A DNA stretch of 64,000 bases from Isotricha intestinalis (Eukaryota > Ciliophora > Litostomatea > Vestibuliferida > Isotrichidae). The stretch covers positions 1-64,000 of the forward strand of contig JAJJLU010003496.1 of the NCBI GenBank assembly GCA_023807065.1, written 5' to 3'. The translations under genes and the position numbers were made by a program. Shown in pieces: positions 1 to 9,830 of the stretch; within the stretch, counting starts at the first letter, position 1; every line of letters begins with the position of its first letter. The notes under the pieces were generated by a model that worked only from the letters and a program-made list of their open reading frames with translations, had not been told where the DNA came from and made no database searches.

Positions 1-50
1 TTAAATTTTATCTTACTTTAAATATCATAAGTAACTAAAAAATATCTTTA

Positions 51-280
51 TTATTTATATTTGTTTTTTCTGAGTATGAAAATATTAATAAAATAATCTA
101 AATTATTAATTTTCTTTAGTTTATTAGGTAAAGATTCGGTTAGATCAAATTCTGAAACAACTTTTTCTTTTTAATTTTTTTCTTATCCTTTATTTTTATT
201 AATCCTTCATTATCATCTTCTAAATTATTTTTGTTTAATTCAATATTAATAATATTGAATGAAATATAATTCTGTGTCTA
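51..280 (-). pseudogene. Broken coding fragment at the left edge
   Basis: On the minus strand two coding-like frames follow each other. The first (about 280 down to 165) reads an acidic then Lys-rich stretch including NLEDDNEGLIKIKDKKK. The second (161 down to a TAA at 51-53) reads VVSEFDLTESLPNKLKKIN and continues open for 36 codons. They lie in different frames and meet in a run of T tracts (162-187, plus strand), so a homopolymer length change, a sequencing error or an undetected intron would join them. No convincing start codon is visible upstream; a TAG precedes the first segment, which could be an intron acceptor. I do not recognise the protein. It may be a real small gene with an assembly error, the last exon of a gene, or a pseudogene. 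Confidence 0.4.
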
Positions 281-325
281 CATATAGATTATAAAATCTA
301 CATATATATTAATAATATCTACATA
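277..325. repeat. Three spaced copies of TCTACATA
   Basis: The octamer TCTACATA occurs at 277, 297 and 318, a spacing of 20 and 21 nt, i.e. about two helical turns. The rest of the 281-546 gap is AT-rich with no gene that I can see. Its role is unknown. It lies downstream of the 3' end of the RING gene and upstream of the broken fragment on the minus strand. Confidence 0.4.
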
Positions 326-546
326 AATGATTATATATTATTTCAATAATTTTTGGATATGGTATACTATGACAATTATTTTATTTTTATCATGTGGATA
401 TTATCATATAAGTAGATGACATTATTCCCAATTTATGTATATTTTTTTTTTGGCAAATATTATCATAAGTATATTTTTTATGTGAAATATTATTTTTTCA
501 ATAATTTATATATAAAGTATATAAATTTTTAGTAATAAATAAAAAA

Positions 547-1971
547 TTAGTTAAATAAAAACATTGCAGAATCATTTTGATTTATAAAAACAATAACAGG
601 AGTTAATTTATTATTAATAAAACTTTCAACTTTAGAAAAAGTAGCAATAATTTGAATATTAGAATAAATAGTTAATTCTTTTTTTAAAACATTATATTTT
701 AAATTAAATTCATGACTTTCATCATAAGAAGGAAAATTTATTTTTTTACAATTTTCATTATTATTATTACAATTAAACATATAACCATTAGAAGAAACAA
801 TATAAGAACCATTATTATAATTATGGTCTTTTTTTTTAAATATATAATTATTATTAATAACTTTAGGTTTATCACAAACTCCAAAACCAATCCAATTAGA
901 ACAATTACATAATAATATTCTCCAATTATATTCTAAAGTTGAACCTTGTAAATTTATATCATAATGTGGATTTGCAAAGCAAAAAGAATGATTTAAATTT
1001 TTATCTCTATTTATTGCTTTTCCATTCTCAATTATAATTTCTTTTGGTAAATGTTTTTTATCATATATATTATTTATATTAAAAATAGTATATTCTTCTT
1101 CTTTTAAACTTCTAAATCTTTTATTATTTAAATAAGTTTCTTTCATATTAATTATTTCATTTCTTAAATATTTAATTTCTTCTTTTAATTCCTCTTCAAT
1201 TTTTTCTTTATCATTGATAATTTTTTTATATTTTTGATTTTCCTTTTTAATAAAATCACAAATTAAACTTAAATGTTTTGGTAAATCATTAACCATATTC
1301 TTGTTAAAATCTTTTCTCATTAAATAATCATTACATCCAAAATCTTTAAATAAACAATCAGTGAAAGTACAATCACAAAAATTTTTTTTATGATTTTCTA
1401 AATCTTCTCTAACAATATCATTTCCACATTTATCGCATTTAATAATTTTTTTTGGACAAATATTATCATGAGATTCTTTAAATTTAAAAGGAATTAATTC
1501 ATTACAAAAAATACATGTTATTGTTCTATATTCACATTCAGATTTATGGATCAAAAAATCTTCTCTTTTCATTTTTTTTTCACATCCTTTAAAAATGCAT
1601 TTTATTTCTTCTTTTAAACATTCAATTTCTAAATGAGATTTTAACTCAGAAAATTTGCCTTCCCAAAAACAATTTTTATCTTTGTTTAAACAATAGACAT
1701 TCATTTTATTAATTATTTGAGAAATGATTGGGATGCTTGTTATTTTTTCTTCAATAAAATCATTGTTTGAAATAGGACATTTATGATAATTTTCTTTACA
1801 TTTTTCATAACAAATATTACAAAAAACATGACCACAAGAATCTTGAGTTGGATTAAATAAAACTCCATTACATAAAGGACAAATAAAATCTAAAATATCT
1901 GCTTTGTTTATAAAGATATTCTGAGATATTGATTGAGTATATTCTATTTTCTCTTCATTTTTATTTTTCAT
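547..1971 (-). CDS. RING / TRAF-type zinc finger protein with C-terminal SPRY-like domain
   Basis: The 474-residue protein starts with a RING at about residues 31-72 (CPLC, then CGHVFC, CYEKC, KCP). TRAF-type Cys/His zinc fingers follow (about 95-225), then a coiled coil (about 235-285), then a C-terminal region resembling a SPRY/B30.2-type sandwich (WIGFGVCDK, NGYMFN, HEFNLKYN). This layout is typical of protist TRAF-like E3 ubiquitin ligases, so a role in ubiquitin transfer is likely but the substrate cannot be read. The last RING ligand is unusual: after KCP the expected Cys/Asp is Ser, with an Asp four residues later, so one zinc site may use a different ligand. The ATG lies in an A/T-rich context and the gene has no visible intron. 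Confidence 0.8.
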   Translation of the reverse strand: MKNKNEEKIEYTQSISQNIFINKADILDFICPLCNGVLFNPTQDSCGHVFCNICYEKCKENYHKCPISNNDFIEEKITSIPIISQIINKMNVYCLNKDKNCFWEGKFSELKSHLEIECLKEEIKCIFKGCEKKMKREDFLIHKSECEYRTITCIFCNELIPFKFKESHDNICPKKIIKCDKCGNDIVREDLENHKKNFCDCTFTDCLFKDFGCNDYLMRKDFNKNMVNDLPKHLSLICDFIKKENQKYKKIINDKEKIEEELKEEIKYLRNEIINMKETYLNNKRFRSLKEEEYTIFNINNIYDKKHLPKEIIIENGKAINRDKNLNHSFCFANPHYDINLQGSTLEYNWRILLCNCSNWIGFGVCDKPKVINNNYIFKKKDHNYNNGSYIVSSNGYMFNCNNNNENCKKINFPSYDESHEFNLKYNVLKKELTIYSNIQIIATFSKVESFINNKLTPVIVFINQNDSAMFLFN

Positions 1972-2997
1972 TTTATTTTTAATTTCTATTTTTTTTATTC
2001 ATTAAATTTAAATAATTTATTTATTTAAAGATTTATCAATAATAATTCTATTTATCTTTTAAGCTTAAAAATATAAACTAATCATATTTATTTTAAATAT
2101 CTTTTATATATCATAGTAATGGGATTGTTTTTAAATAATTCTTTTAGTCAAAAAAACAATTTTTATATTTTTTTACGAATAAAAATTTTATTATTTATAT
2201 TTTTTTCTAATATACTAATTTTTTCTGCTATTTTTAGTATATATAAATAATCATTATTAATAGTAAAAGTACTTAAATTTAATAAAAACATCTTCATATA
2301 CTAATAATATTTCTAACAAAGAAATCTTGTTGAACATAAATATTTTTTATTTATTTTTTTCTAAATAAATTAAATATCATTCATTATAAATGATTATATT
2401 TCATTCTATATTATCAAGAGCAATTTTATTGATAATAGAAAATATTTAAAAATATTAAAGTAAATTAGAACAATAAAAAAACTTTTTTATTAGAAAAAAT
2501 TCAAGAATAAATAAATATAATGAATACGTATTTATATAATCCAATCACAAAAACAGATTTTTATATTATTGAATTAATTTAAAAAAAATAAAAATTAAAA
2601 AGAATAACTAATACTTTAAATATTTCATATAATATATTTTAATTGAAAAAATATAGTAAAAATTACCAAACAATTATAACAATTTTTTAATTTTAAAAAA
2701 ATTATAGAAAATTTTTATTATCAATCATTTAAATAAAAAAATTTATAAAGAAATAAATAAAGTCAAACTGAAAAGAACGCAATTTTATAATTTAAAACAA
2801 TTATAAAGATTTTCATAATGAAATTGGTTGAATATTAATATTTAAAAATTAAAGAAATTATAATATATAATATTATACATATTCTTTTATTTTTTATATT
2901 AAAAATATTATTAAATTAATTGCAATATTTTATTACTTATAATAATGTATATTTTTAATATAAAAATTTTTACTTTGTTTTATATTTCTTTAATTAA
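1972..2997. other. 1.0-kb spacer without recognisable gene
   Basis: Extremely AT-rich DNA between two divergently transcribed genes. Both promoters must lie here. I see no open frame of coding quality on either strand, no RNA gene and no repeat beyond A/T tracts. Confidence 0.6.
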
Positions 2998-3693
2998 ATG
3001 GAAAATAATTTTAATAAAGGATTAGAAAATTTTCATAACAAAGAAAAATTAAAAAGATTAATAAAAACTTATTTTTCAAAAAAAATAAATCAAATAAATA
3101 TTGTTTCAACTAATCAAGATCAAATTTTATTGAATTTAATGGATGAAGGTTATTTTATCTTAAATCAAATAGAAAATTTAAAAAAAATAATAAAAAAAGA
3201 ACAAGAATATAATCATAAATTTAATAATACAAATCAATCACAAAAAAATTTATCTTTAACAATTAAAAAAAATAATAATAATTTTAATTCAAAAAATAAA
3301 AGAATTTCTCTTTCAAAAAGTCAAGAAAAAGATAAAATAATTCAAATAAATAATTCTGTATTTGAAAAATTATATAGAAGTAGAAAAAGAGAAAATACAA
3401 ATACTTTTCATAGTAAATTATTTATATGTTATTCAATAAAAAATAAAACTTTAAAAGAAAAAGAAAATAAAAATTTAACACCAAAAATAAAAAATTTAAT
3501 TATTAGAAAAGAAAATAAATCTAAAACAGTTAAAAATACTTTTAAATTTGAAACAAAAAACAATAAAAACTCTATTATATGTAAATCTAATAAAAAAAAA
3601 GATCATAATATTTTAAGATTAAATTTAAATTTTTCAAATAAATTAGAAATAAATAAATATAATGATACTAAAAATATTGATTTTGAATCTTAA
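2998..3693 (+). CDS. Lys/Asn-rich hypothetical protein
   Basis: A 231-residue frame from ATG to TAA, strongly basic and Asn/Lys-rich, with a likely helical N-terminus (roughly 1-75) and a disordered, Ser/Lys-rich remainder. There is no domain that I recognise, no signal peptide and no membrane segment. Basic patches such as KSNKKKDHN could act as a nuclear localisation signal, which is inference only. It runs in the same direction as the next two genes. A frame this long without a stop is well beyond chance at this A+T content, so it is probably a real gene. Confidence 0.55.
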   Translation: MENNFNKGLENFHNKEKLKRLIKTYFSKKINQINIVSTNQDQILLNLMDEGYFILNQIENLKKIIKKEQEYNHKFNNTNQSQKNLSLTIKKNNNNFNSKNKRISLSKSQEKDKIIQINNSVFEKLYRSRKRENTNTFHSKLFICYSIKNKTLKEKENKNLTPKIKNLIIRKENKSKTVKNTFKFETKNNKNSIICKSNKKKDHNILRLNLNFSNKLEINKYNDTKNIDFES

Positions 3694-3833
3694 ATATTCA
3701 AAAAATAAATAGAAGTATTAGTGTTATTAATAAAAGGTATTTTAATTTTTTTACGTGTTAAATATTATAAAAAATAATAATAAATTAATTAAGTTTTAAA
3801 TTAAAGAATAAAATATATTATTGTAAAAATAAA

Positions 3834-4373
3834 ATGAAAAGTAGTGATTCAAACAATTCAAATATTTTTAATTCGAAATTATTTTTTTCTAATTATCACT
3901 TTCCTAATATGAATATAAATGAATCTCAACATTTAAATTTAAATTATGATTTAAATCTTGATAATAATATAATACAAAATTTTTTATCCAAAGAACTTAT
4001 TGAAAGTATAGAAATTAAGAATGAAGAAAAAAATAGAAATAATTTAAATGAAAAGATTAATGAAAAATTAAATCCAAATTCTAAATATAATAATAATTTT
4101 CGATATAAACTTATAAATCCATATATTATATCAAATAATAATAAACAATATAAAAAAACAAAAATTAAAAATAATAAAAAAAATTTTGTGGAAAGAGAAG
4201 GAGATTGGACTTGTTTTTATTGTGGAAATTTGAATTTTTCTTTTAGGAAAAATTGCAATCGTTGTTTTTCTTTAAGAATTAATTCAGAAATTGAACATGA
4301 TAAATATATGGAAAATTTATTATATATAATTAATGAAAATGAAATAAATAGAAAATTAAAAAGAGAAAGTTAA
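3834..4373 (+). CDS. RanBP2-type zinc finger protein
   Basis: A 179-residue protein whose N-terminal two thirds are Asn-rich and probably disordered. Near the C-terminus (about 121-148) lies a RanBP2-type zinc finger: GDWTCFYCGNLNFSFR followed by NCNRC. The pattern W-x-C-x2-C, ten residues, then C-x2-C, with Asn-Phe and Arg in the loop, is that of the single-strand RNA-binding subfamily (ZRANB2 or TLS/FUS type) rather than the ubiquitin-binding one. A role in RNA binding or splicing is therefore plausible. A short acidic/basic tail follows. Confidence 0.7.
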   Translation: MKSSDSNNSNIFNSKLFFSNYHFPNMNINESQHLNLNYDLNLDNNIIQNFLSKELIESIEIKNEEKNRNNLNEKINEKLNPNSKYNNNFRYKLINPYIISNNNKQYKKTKIKNNKKNFVEREGDWTCFYCGNLNFSFRKNCNRCFSLRINSEIEHDKYMENLLYIINENEINRKLKRES

Positions 4374-4661
4374 TTATTGAATTAACTTATTTTTGTAAAA
4401 TAGATTTTTTTTAATTAGAAGATTTAAGTATGTTAATATAGTTTATTTTGTTTTTGAAAAGATTTAATTTAAATGTTTAAAAAGGTAATATTAAATAAAA
4501 GAAAATAGTATTGTAATTAATAAAAAGATATTTATTTATTTAAATATAATTTTAAATAATTTTTTTTATGTCTGATTAATTATAATTAGAAAATAAAATA
4601 ATTATTTTTTCATTAGAATATAAAAGAAGTTCCATTTTTTTTATTTATATAAAAATTAAAT

Positions 4662-5210
4662 ATGTCAAATAATCCAACACCAGAAACTTCTGAAAGTACA
4701 CCCTACTTTCAGTCTAATATTTGTTCAATTGAAGAATATGATAAAAATATAATATTATCTATTTCTCAATTGTTAGAAGAAATAATAAAAAAAAATAAAA
4801 GAAAAAAATTTAAAGTTTTAAAAGATAATTTTTTTACTGAAATGATTCCAAAAATCACTATATATGATTATTTAATCAGAATAGTGAAATATACAAGAAT
4901 TAATATTCCTACTTTAATTCTTTCTGTCACTTCAATAACTTCTTTTATGAGAAAAACTAAAAATTTCCTTTCATATTTTAATATATATAAATTATTAATT
5001 ACAAGTTGTTTTATCAACGCCAAATTTCATGAAGATTATACTTTCTCTTCTAAATTATATGCTAAAGTTGGTGGAATTTCTTACAAAGAATTAAATTTGT
5101 TAGAATTAGAATTTTATAAAAAATCGGAATATTCATTATATGTTAGTGATGATACTTATAATAATTATTTGAAGTTTTTTCAAAACAAAGCAAATAAAAT
5201 TAGAATATAA
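4662..5210 (+). CDS. PHO80-like (P/U-type) cyclin
   Basis: A 182-residue protein that matches PHO80-like cyclins over most of its length. The N-terminal helix region carries PKITIYDYLIRIVKYTRIN, the central part LLITSCFINAKFHED, and then AKVGGISYKELNLLELEF, which is the family signature. These cyclins bind Pho85/CDK5-type kinases and act in nutrient, polarity or cell-cycle signalling. Many protists, ciliates included, carry several copies. The length is that of a minimal single cyclin box. No destruction box is evident. Confidence 0.85.
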   Translation: MSNNPTPETSESTPYFQSNICSIEEYDKNIILSISQLLEEIIKKNKRKKFKVLKDNFFTEMIPKITIYDYLIRIVKYTRINIPTLILSVTSITSFMRKTKNFLSYFNIYKLLITSCFINAKFHEDYTFSSKLYAKVGGISYKELNLLELEFYKKSEYSLYVSDDTYNNYLKFFQNKANKIRI

Positions 5211-5725
5211 AAGTAAATTTGAAATTTGAAATTTTTTTTGTATGAATAATGTATATTAGATTAAATTTGAAGGATATTTTTTTAAATGGTTATATTTAGG
5301 GGAATAAAATTTTTTTCTATAGTATTGATATTTAGAATTATAAATCAATTAGTATAAATTATAATAAGATAATAGTATTATTTTATTATTTATAGTTTTT
5401 AAAAAAAAAATTTAAACAAATATTTTATTCTATCATTTAAATATTATAATTAAAACATTATAAAAGAATTTTATTTGATTTTAAATAAATCTTTAAAAAT
5501 ATAAAGAGCTTTACTCTTTATTTGCTTTTAAAAAATGATAAAACAAAAAATTACTTAAAAATAACATAATCATTGATAAAAACATCAATTAATCATTTAG
5601 AAAAAAACAAATAAATAATATTAAAATTTTAAAAATCAACAAACAATATTTTAAGTAAATAAAAAAATTAATTAAAATTTATGTAACTTTTATAAAAAAA
5701 ATTCATATAAAGAAAATAAAAAAAA
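5211..5725. other. 0.5-kb spacer, nothing recognised
   Basis: AT-rich sequence between the cyclin stop and the dynein light chain start. No coding-quality frame or RNA gene was seen. The promoter of the downstream gene should lie at its right end. Confidence 0.6.
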
Positions 5726-6142
5726 ATGGCAGATGATGATTACACGACAGGAGCAATAGAACCAGAATGGAATAAAAGGTAAAAAAAAATAAATAAAAAA
5801 ATATAATAATATAGATTTAACGCATCAGATATAAAAGAAAAAGTAAAAACATTATTAGAAGAAGGTTTAAAAGATTTAAAATATAATCCCCAAGATATAG
5901 GAGGAAATGCCCAAACTGCAAATTCTCTTGCAATGAAAATAAGAAATGTGATTCAAAAAAGTGGATCTATGAAAAGATATAAATTAAATGTTCAAATATA
6001 TTTAGGAGAAAAAAAAAATCAAAAAGTTATTATTCTTGCTAAAGGATGGTGGGATGATTATGTTGATAATTATGTTACTTATACTTATCAAGGTGATTAT
6101 TTTTATTGTACTTGTATTGTTTGGGGATTTTATACTGATTAA
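5726..6142 (+). CDS. Tctex-type dynein light chain, two exons
   Basis: Spliced gene: exon 1 5726-5778 (from ATG), a 36-nt GT-AG intron at 5779-5814, exon 2 5815-6142. The join gives a continuous 126-residue protein beginning MADDDYTTGAIEPEWNKRF. The C-terminal half has the Tctex-1 fold signature (YKLNVQIYLGEKK, GWWDDYVDNYVTYTYQ, CTCIVWGFY) and the length is normal for the family. Such chains dimerise and bind the dynein intermediate chain in cytoplasmic or axonemal/IFT dynein, and TCTEX1D2-like members act in cilia. The intron contains in-frame TAAs, so splicing is needed for the full protein. Confidence 0.88.
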
Positions 6143-6280
6143 AATGAAAATAAGTTAAATAATGAATAAAAATATTATTTAGTTTTTTCAAGATTTATTT
6201 CTTTTTTAAATTTTTTTCTTATTTTTTTATTCATTCATTTTTTATTTTTTTTAATTATATTTTTTAATATTGTTTTAAAT

Positions 6281-7561
6281 ATGGATGCTATTGTTTTTAA
6301 AAAGAATAAACAATTAGATAAGAATATTGAAAAGGAAAATTCTTTTGAAAAATATTTACACACTCAACAAAAAAAATTAACAAACCCAAAAATAAAAAAT
6401 CAAAAAATGAATTTAATAAAACCTAATAATAATCCATATCCTTTGAATTTAAAGTTTATTTCATCTTATCAAAATTTTAGTCCTCCTTCAAAAACTTGTT
6501 TATCTGATAAAAATATTACTGAATCAAATATAGATTCAAAAAGTAAAAATTTAATAACAAATTATACATATAATAATAATTTTCGTCCTTATAAAACAAT
6601 AAGTATTGAAGAAAAAATTTCTAAAGCTCTTGAAAATAAAAAGAATTTATCTTTAAGAAAAAATGAAGAAACTTTAGAAAAATTTTATCAAAAAGAAAAC
6701 AAATATAAAAAAATAAAAGAAAATATGATGAAGTTAAAAATGAAAAATTATAAATTAAATTATAAATCAAATTATATGAAAGAATTAAGATTAAAAATAT
6801 ATAATATATTAAATAAAGGAAGAAAAGAGATTTGTCATGATTATAAAATAAAAAATAATGATTTTAATATGAAATTTGTAGAACATTTAAAAGGTAATTT
6901 TAATATGAAAAAAACAATAAATTATCATCAAAATTTTCATTTTGATAAAAATGATAATGGAGAAAGTCATAATAAATTAAAGATGATAATTGATTTAGAT
7001 TCTATTAAATTTAATGAAAATGATACTTTAAATTTGTTAAAACAAAAATTAACAGAACAAGAAAAAAAAATCCTATTTGATCAACCAAATTATTTTTTAA
7101 ATTCTAATTTAAAATTTCTAGAATTTAAACCTATTTCTTTAACAAGTAGATTAATTAAAGAAGAAAAAATTTTGAAATCTGGAAATAAAAAAACGAGAAA
7201 TGTAATGAGGAATAAAAAAATAAATAATTTTCAATTAGAAATAAAAAAAACAGAAGATGAAATTAATAATAATAAAATTTTAAAACCTCATTTATCAAAT
7301 AAAGAAAAAAATGATATTAAATCAACTTTAAATCTTATTTATAAAGATATAAATAAAACTGTTTATAATTATAGAACAGAAACTTTTGGAAATACTCATA
7401 AAAATATTGCTAAAGAAATGCATGAAAAAATAATAAATAATATGAAAGATGAATTAAGATTAAAAGGATTTAAAACTATAAGTCAAGAAAGAAAAGACTT
7501 TAATCAAAAATTGAAAGAAGATTTTAGATTTCATAATTTCTTATATAATAATTTTTTATGA
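6281..7561 (+). CDS. Lys/Asn-rich protein of unknown function; frame continues beyond TGA
   Basis: A 426-residue basic protein with a disordered, Asn/Pro-containing N-terminus (about 1-110), then long Lys/Glu-rich helices likely to form coiled coil (about 120-185 and 250-425). No known domain is recognised. It starts 139 nt after the dynein light chain stop. It closes with TGA at 7559-7561, yet the same frame then continues for 58 codons to a TAA at 7736-7738. That extension has good coding character (for example LVLSDDNLKGQVGQSF and NKEEIDFVNKYN). The true product may thus be 485 residues through readthrough, a recoded TGA or a sequencing/assembly error, or the gene may be newly truncated. 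Confidence 0.65.
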   Translation: MDAIVFKKNKQLDKNIEKENSFEKYLHTQQKKLTNPKIKNQKMNLIKPNNNPYPLNLKFISSYQNFSPPSKTCLSDKNITESNIDSKSKNLITNYTYNNNFRPYKTISIEEKISKALENKKNLSLRKNEETLEKFYQKENKYKKIKENMMKLKMKNYKLNYKSNYMKELRLKIYNILNKGRKEICHDYKIKNNDFNMKFVEHLKGNFNMKKTINYHQNFHFDKNDNGESHNKLKMIIDLDSIKFNENDTLNLLKQKLTEQEKKILFDQPNYFLNSNLKFLEFKPISLTSRLIKEEKILKSGNKKTRNVMRNKKINNFQLEIKKTEDEINNNKILKPHLSNKEKNDIKSTLNLIYKDINKTVYNYRTETFGNTHKNIAKEMHEKIINNMKDELRLKGFKTISQERKDFNQKLKEDFRFHNFLYNNFL

Positions 7562-7738
7562 AAAAAAAATGATTGTTCTAAAGATAAAAAAAAAAAAAAA
7601 TTAGTTCTCAGTGATGATAATTTAAAAGGACAAGTAGGACAAAGTTTTAATTTTAAAAATTTTAACAAAGAAGAAATTGATTTTGTGAATAAATATAATT
7701 ATATGATTAAAACTAATATGACTGATGAAACTGAATAA

Positions 7739-9248
7739 TTTTCATTTTTTATATTGAACATATAATAATATCATGACTATATTCATTTTTAAATAATTTT
7801 TTATTTATATTTTAATTAGAGATTTCATAGTTTTTATTCAGTAAATTTCTTAATTTATTTATATTAATCATTTCTCTTATTGTTCTTCAACAGAAATATT
7901 TTTTTATTCATTCAAAATTTTCATTATTGCTTTTTCTTTTAAATCTTAAATAAGAATTTAAATATCTTTCTATATAACTTTTAATGAGCAATTTTTGTTA
8001 AATTTTTACTGTTTACTCTTTATGTATTGACTTAAATCAATTTGCTCTTCTCCTATATAATCTTCATCGATATATCCTTATAATATTTCACTTTGATAAT
8101 TAAAAAGAAGAATTTATTGAAAGTTCTTATTTTAACCCATTTTTTTATTGATTATCTAATAAAATTTCAAAAATCTTATTATCTTACTTTAGTATTTTGG
8201 AGTTTATGTTTTAATAAATCTATGATTATTTAAATTAATCATTCTCTAATAAACTCAATCATTATGAATGTTGATTAGAAGACTTATTAAGATGGAAGAA
8301 GAAATAAAAAGATTTAAGAAGAAATCTTAAAGATTTATTTGAAAGAAAATTTTGAAAATATGAATAAACTAAAAAATCATTTTAATATTAAGTAATGTAC
8401 ATTCTTACCCAAATGAAGAAAAGTAGGATTAGAAATCAATAAAGATACTTTTTCAATTGAAAATAAATTAAGCCATTATGCTAAAAAATTTAAATATAAT
8501 TATTTTTGAAAAAGACTCAATCAAATTTTATTATACTTAACAATAGTAAATCTAAATATAATTTAAAAGGCAGTTCTAATTATTATTATTTCATTCAATG
8601 ATTAGGAAAAGGAGTATAAAGGATTAAATTATTAATATAATTATGAAAAAGTAAGTAAAGATAAGATATTTGTTAGAAAATATAAAAACTCATTAATATA
8701 TCTTAAAAACCATTAGCAATCTCTCTATATAAATTAAGGTATAAAAATTTTTTTGTAACTTTTAATGTTTTAAGAGATTTGGAAAAATCTTTTTAAAAAA
8801 ATTCTATTAATTTCATACAATTAAAAGAATTAAATGAATTTAAAAAATAAATGTTTAATAAATTTGGACAAAAACACTTAAAAAAATATTAGATTAATAT
8901 TTGAACTTAAATACAAAAAAAATAAAAATAACGCAGACCAGTTAATTCAAATAACTGTAAAGTTCTTTTAAATTATATATCTTTAACAAAATATAAATCT
9001 ATTCAATATCTAACAATATTCTTCAAACATCTAAATTAAAAATGATCTTTATGAAATAACAATTAAACCACTTTTCAAATATGTTTAAAAAGAAAATATT
9101 TTGTAATTTAAATAAGATATATATATTAATATTTTAATAATATTATTAATGATAAATGTCATAATCTTTATAAAATTTATTTAATTATTTATAATATAAA
9201 AAACAATTCAAATATTAATTACAAAAAAAGAATAATGTAAAAATTAAA
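7739..9248. other. 1.5-kb degenerate spacer
   Basis: The spacer between the unknown gene and the Rab has no intact frame. Its right half carries the degraded peptide-like frames described separately (8281-9040). The last 200 nt before the Rab ATG are plain AT-rich DNA and should hold its promoter. Confidence 0.55.
8281..9040 (+). pseudogene. Possible relic of a Ulp1/SENP-like Cys protease gene
   Basis: In the frame containing 8569 and 8941 the sequence reads as protein-like fragments broken by TAA/TAG/TGA. Between 8769 and 9030 they include VLRDLEKSF, INFIQLKELNEFKK, MFNKFGQKHLKKY and then RRPVNSNNCKVLLNYISL (8935-8988). The last piece resembles the C-terminal catalytic box of Ulp1/SENP SUMO proteases (Q-x-N-x-x-D-C-G-V-F) with Asp changed to Asn and Gly to Lys, both reachable by G-to-A changes. 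An upstream piece in another frame (about 8290-8510) reads EEILKIYLKENFENMNKLKN and LEINKDTFSIENKLSHYAKK. The number of stops in the right half is close to chance for this composition, so the assignment is weak and rests on the resemblance. Confidence 0.25.
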
Positions 9249-9830
9249 ATGTCAGAAGAAATTGCAAATTACACAATAATATCCTTAATATTAATTGGAG
9301 ATTCTTTAGTAGGAAAAACATCATTAATGAAAAGATATGTAGATAATGAATTTTTTGATGATACCTTATCAACAATTGGAATAGAAGTTGTAACAAAAAA
9401 AAAAAAAATAAATAATAAACTATATCATATAAAAATTTGGGATACATGTGGTCAAGAAAGATTAAGAAGTTTAACTTTAAATTATTATAAAAATGCAGAT
9501 GGAATAATATTAGTTTATGATGTTAATTCAGAAGAAAGTTTTTCAAATTTAGATTATTGGATGAAATCAATTGATAGTAGATGTAAGAAAGAAATTCCAG
9601 TTTTAATTATTGGAAATAAAATAGATAAAAAAGATTTAATTGATAAAGACTCTTTAAATGATTTTGTTGAAAAACATAATAATATTCCTATGTATAAAAC
9701 AAGTGCTAAAAGTGGAATTAATGTTAATGAAGCTTTTGATAAAATTTGTACGATGATTATTGACAGTGATGAAGAAAAAGAAGAAATGATATCACTCGAA
9801 AGTCATAAACAAAAAAGTAGTTGTTGTTAA
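9249..9830 (+). CDS. Rab-family small GTPase
   Basis: A 193-residue Rab with all G boxes: P-loop GDSLVGKT (17-24), switch I Thr42, G3 WDTCGQE (64-70), G4 NKID (123-126) and G5 TSAK (151-154). It ends in CC, the double-Cys geranylgeranylation signal, so the protein cycles onto membranes to control vesicle traffic. The G3 box is unusual: the nearly invariant Ala of WDTAGQE is Cys. The TAA stop directly after CC shows that TAA terminates translation here. The subfamily cannot be fixed by eye. The TBC-domain gene at 16.3-18.3 kb is a candidate regulator class but not necessarily its partner. Confidence 0.92.
   Translation: MSEEIANYTIISLILIGDSLVGKTSLMKRYVDNEFFDDTLSTIGIEVVTKKKKINNKLYHIKIWDTCGQERLRSLTLNYYKNADGIILVYDVNSEESFSNLDYWMKSIDSRCKKEIPVLIIGNKIDKKDLIDKDSLNDFVEKHNNIPMYKTSAKSGINVNEAFDKICTMIIDSDEEKEEMISLESHKQKSSCC

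Noticed and set aside
8578..8640. Kinase-like glycine loop (LGKG after YYYFIQ)
   Set aside because: Only four residues match, the third glycine and later kinase motifs are absent, and a TGA precedes it.
8931..8960. tRNA-like T arm (AGTTA-loop-TAACT)
   Set aside because: There is no acceptor stem, D arm or anticodon arm around it, and the local G+C is too low for a tRNA.
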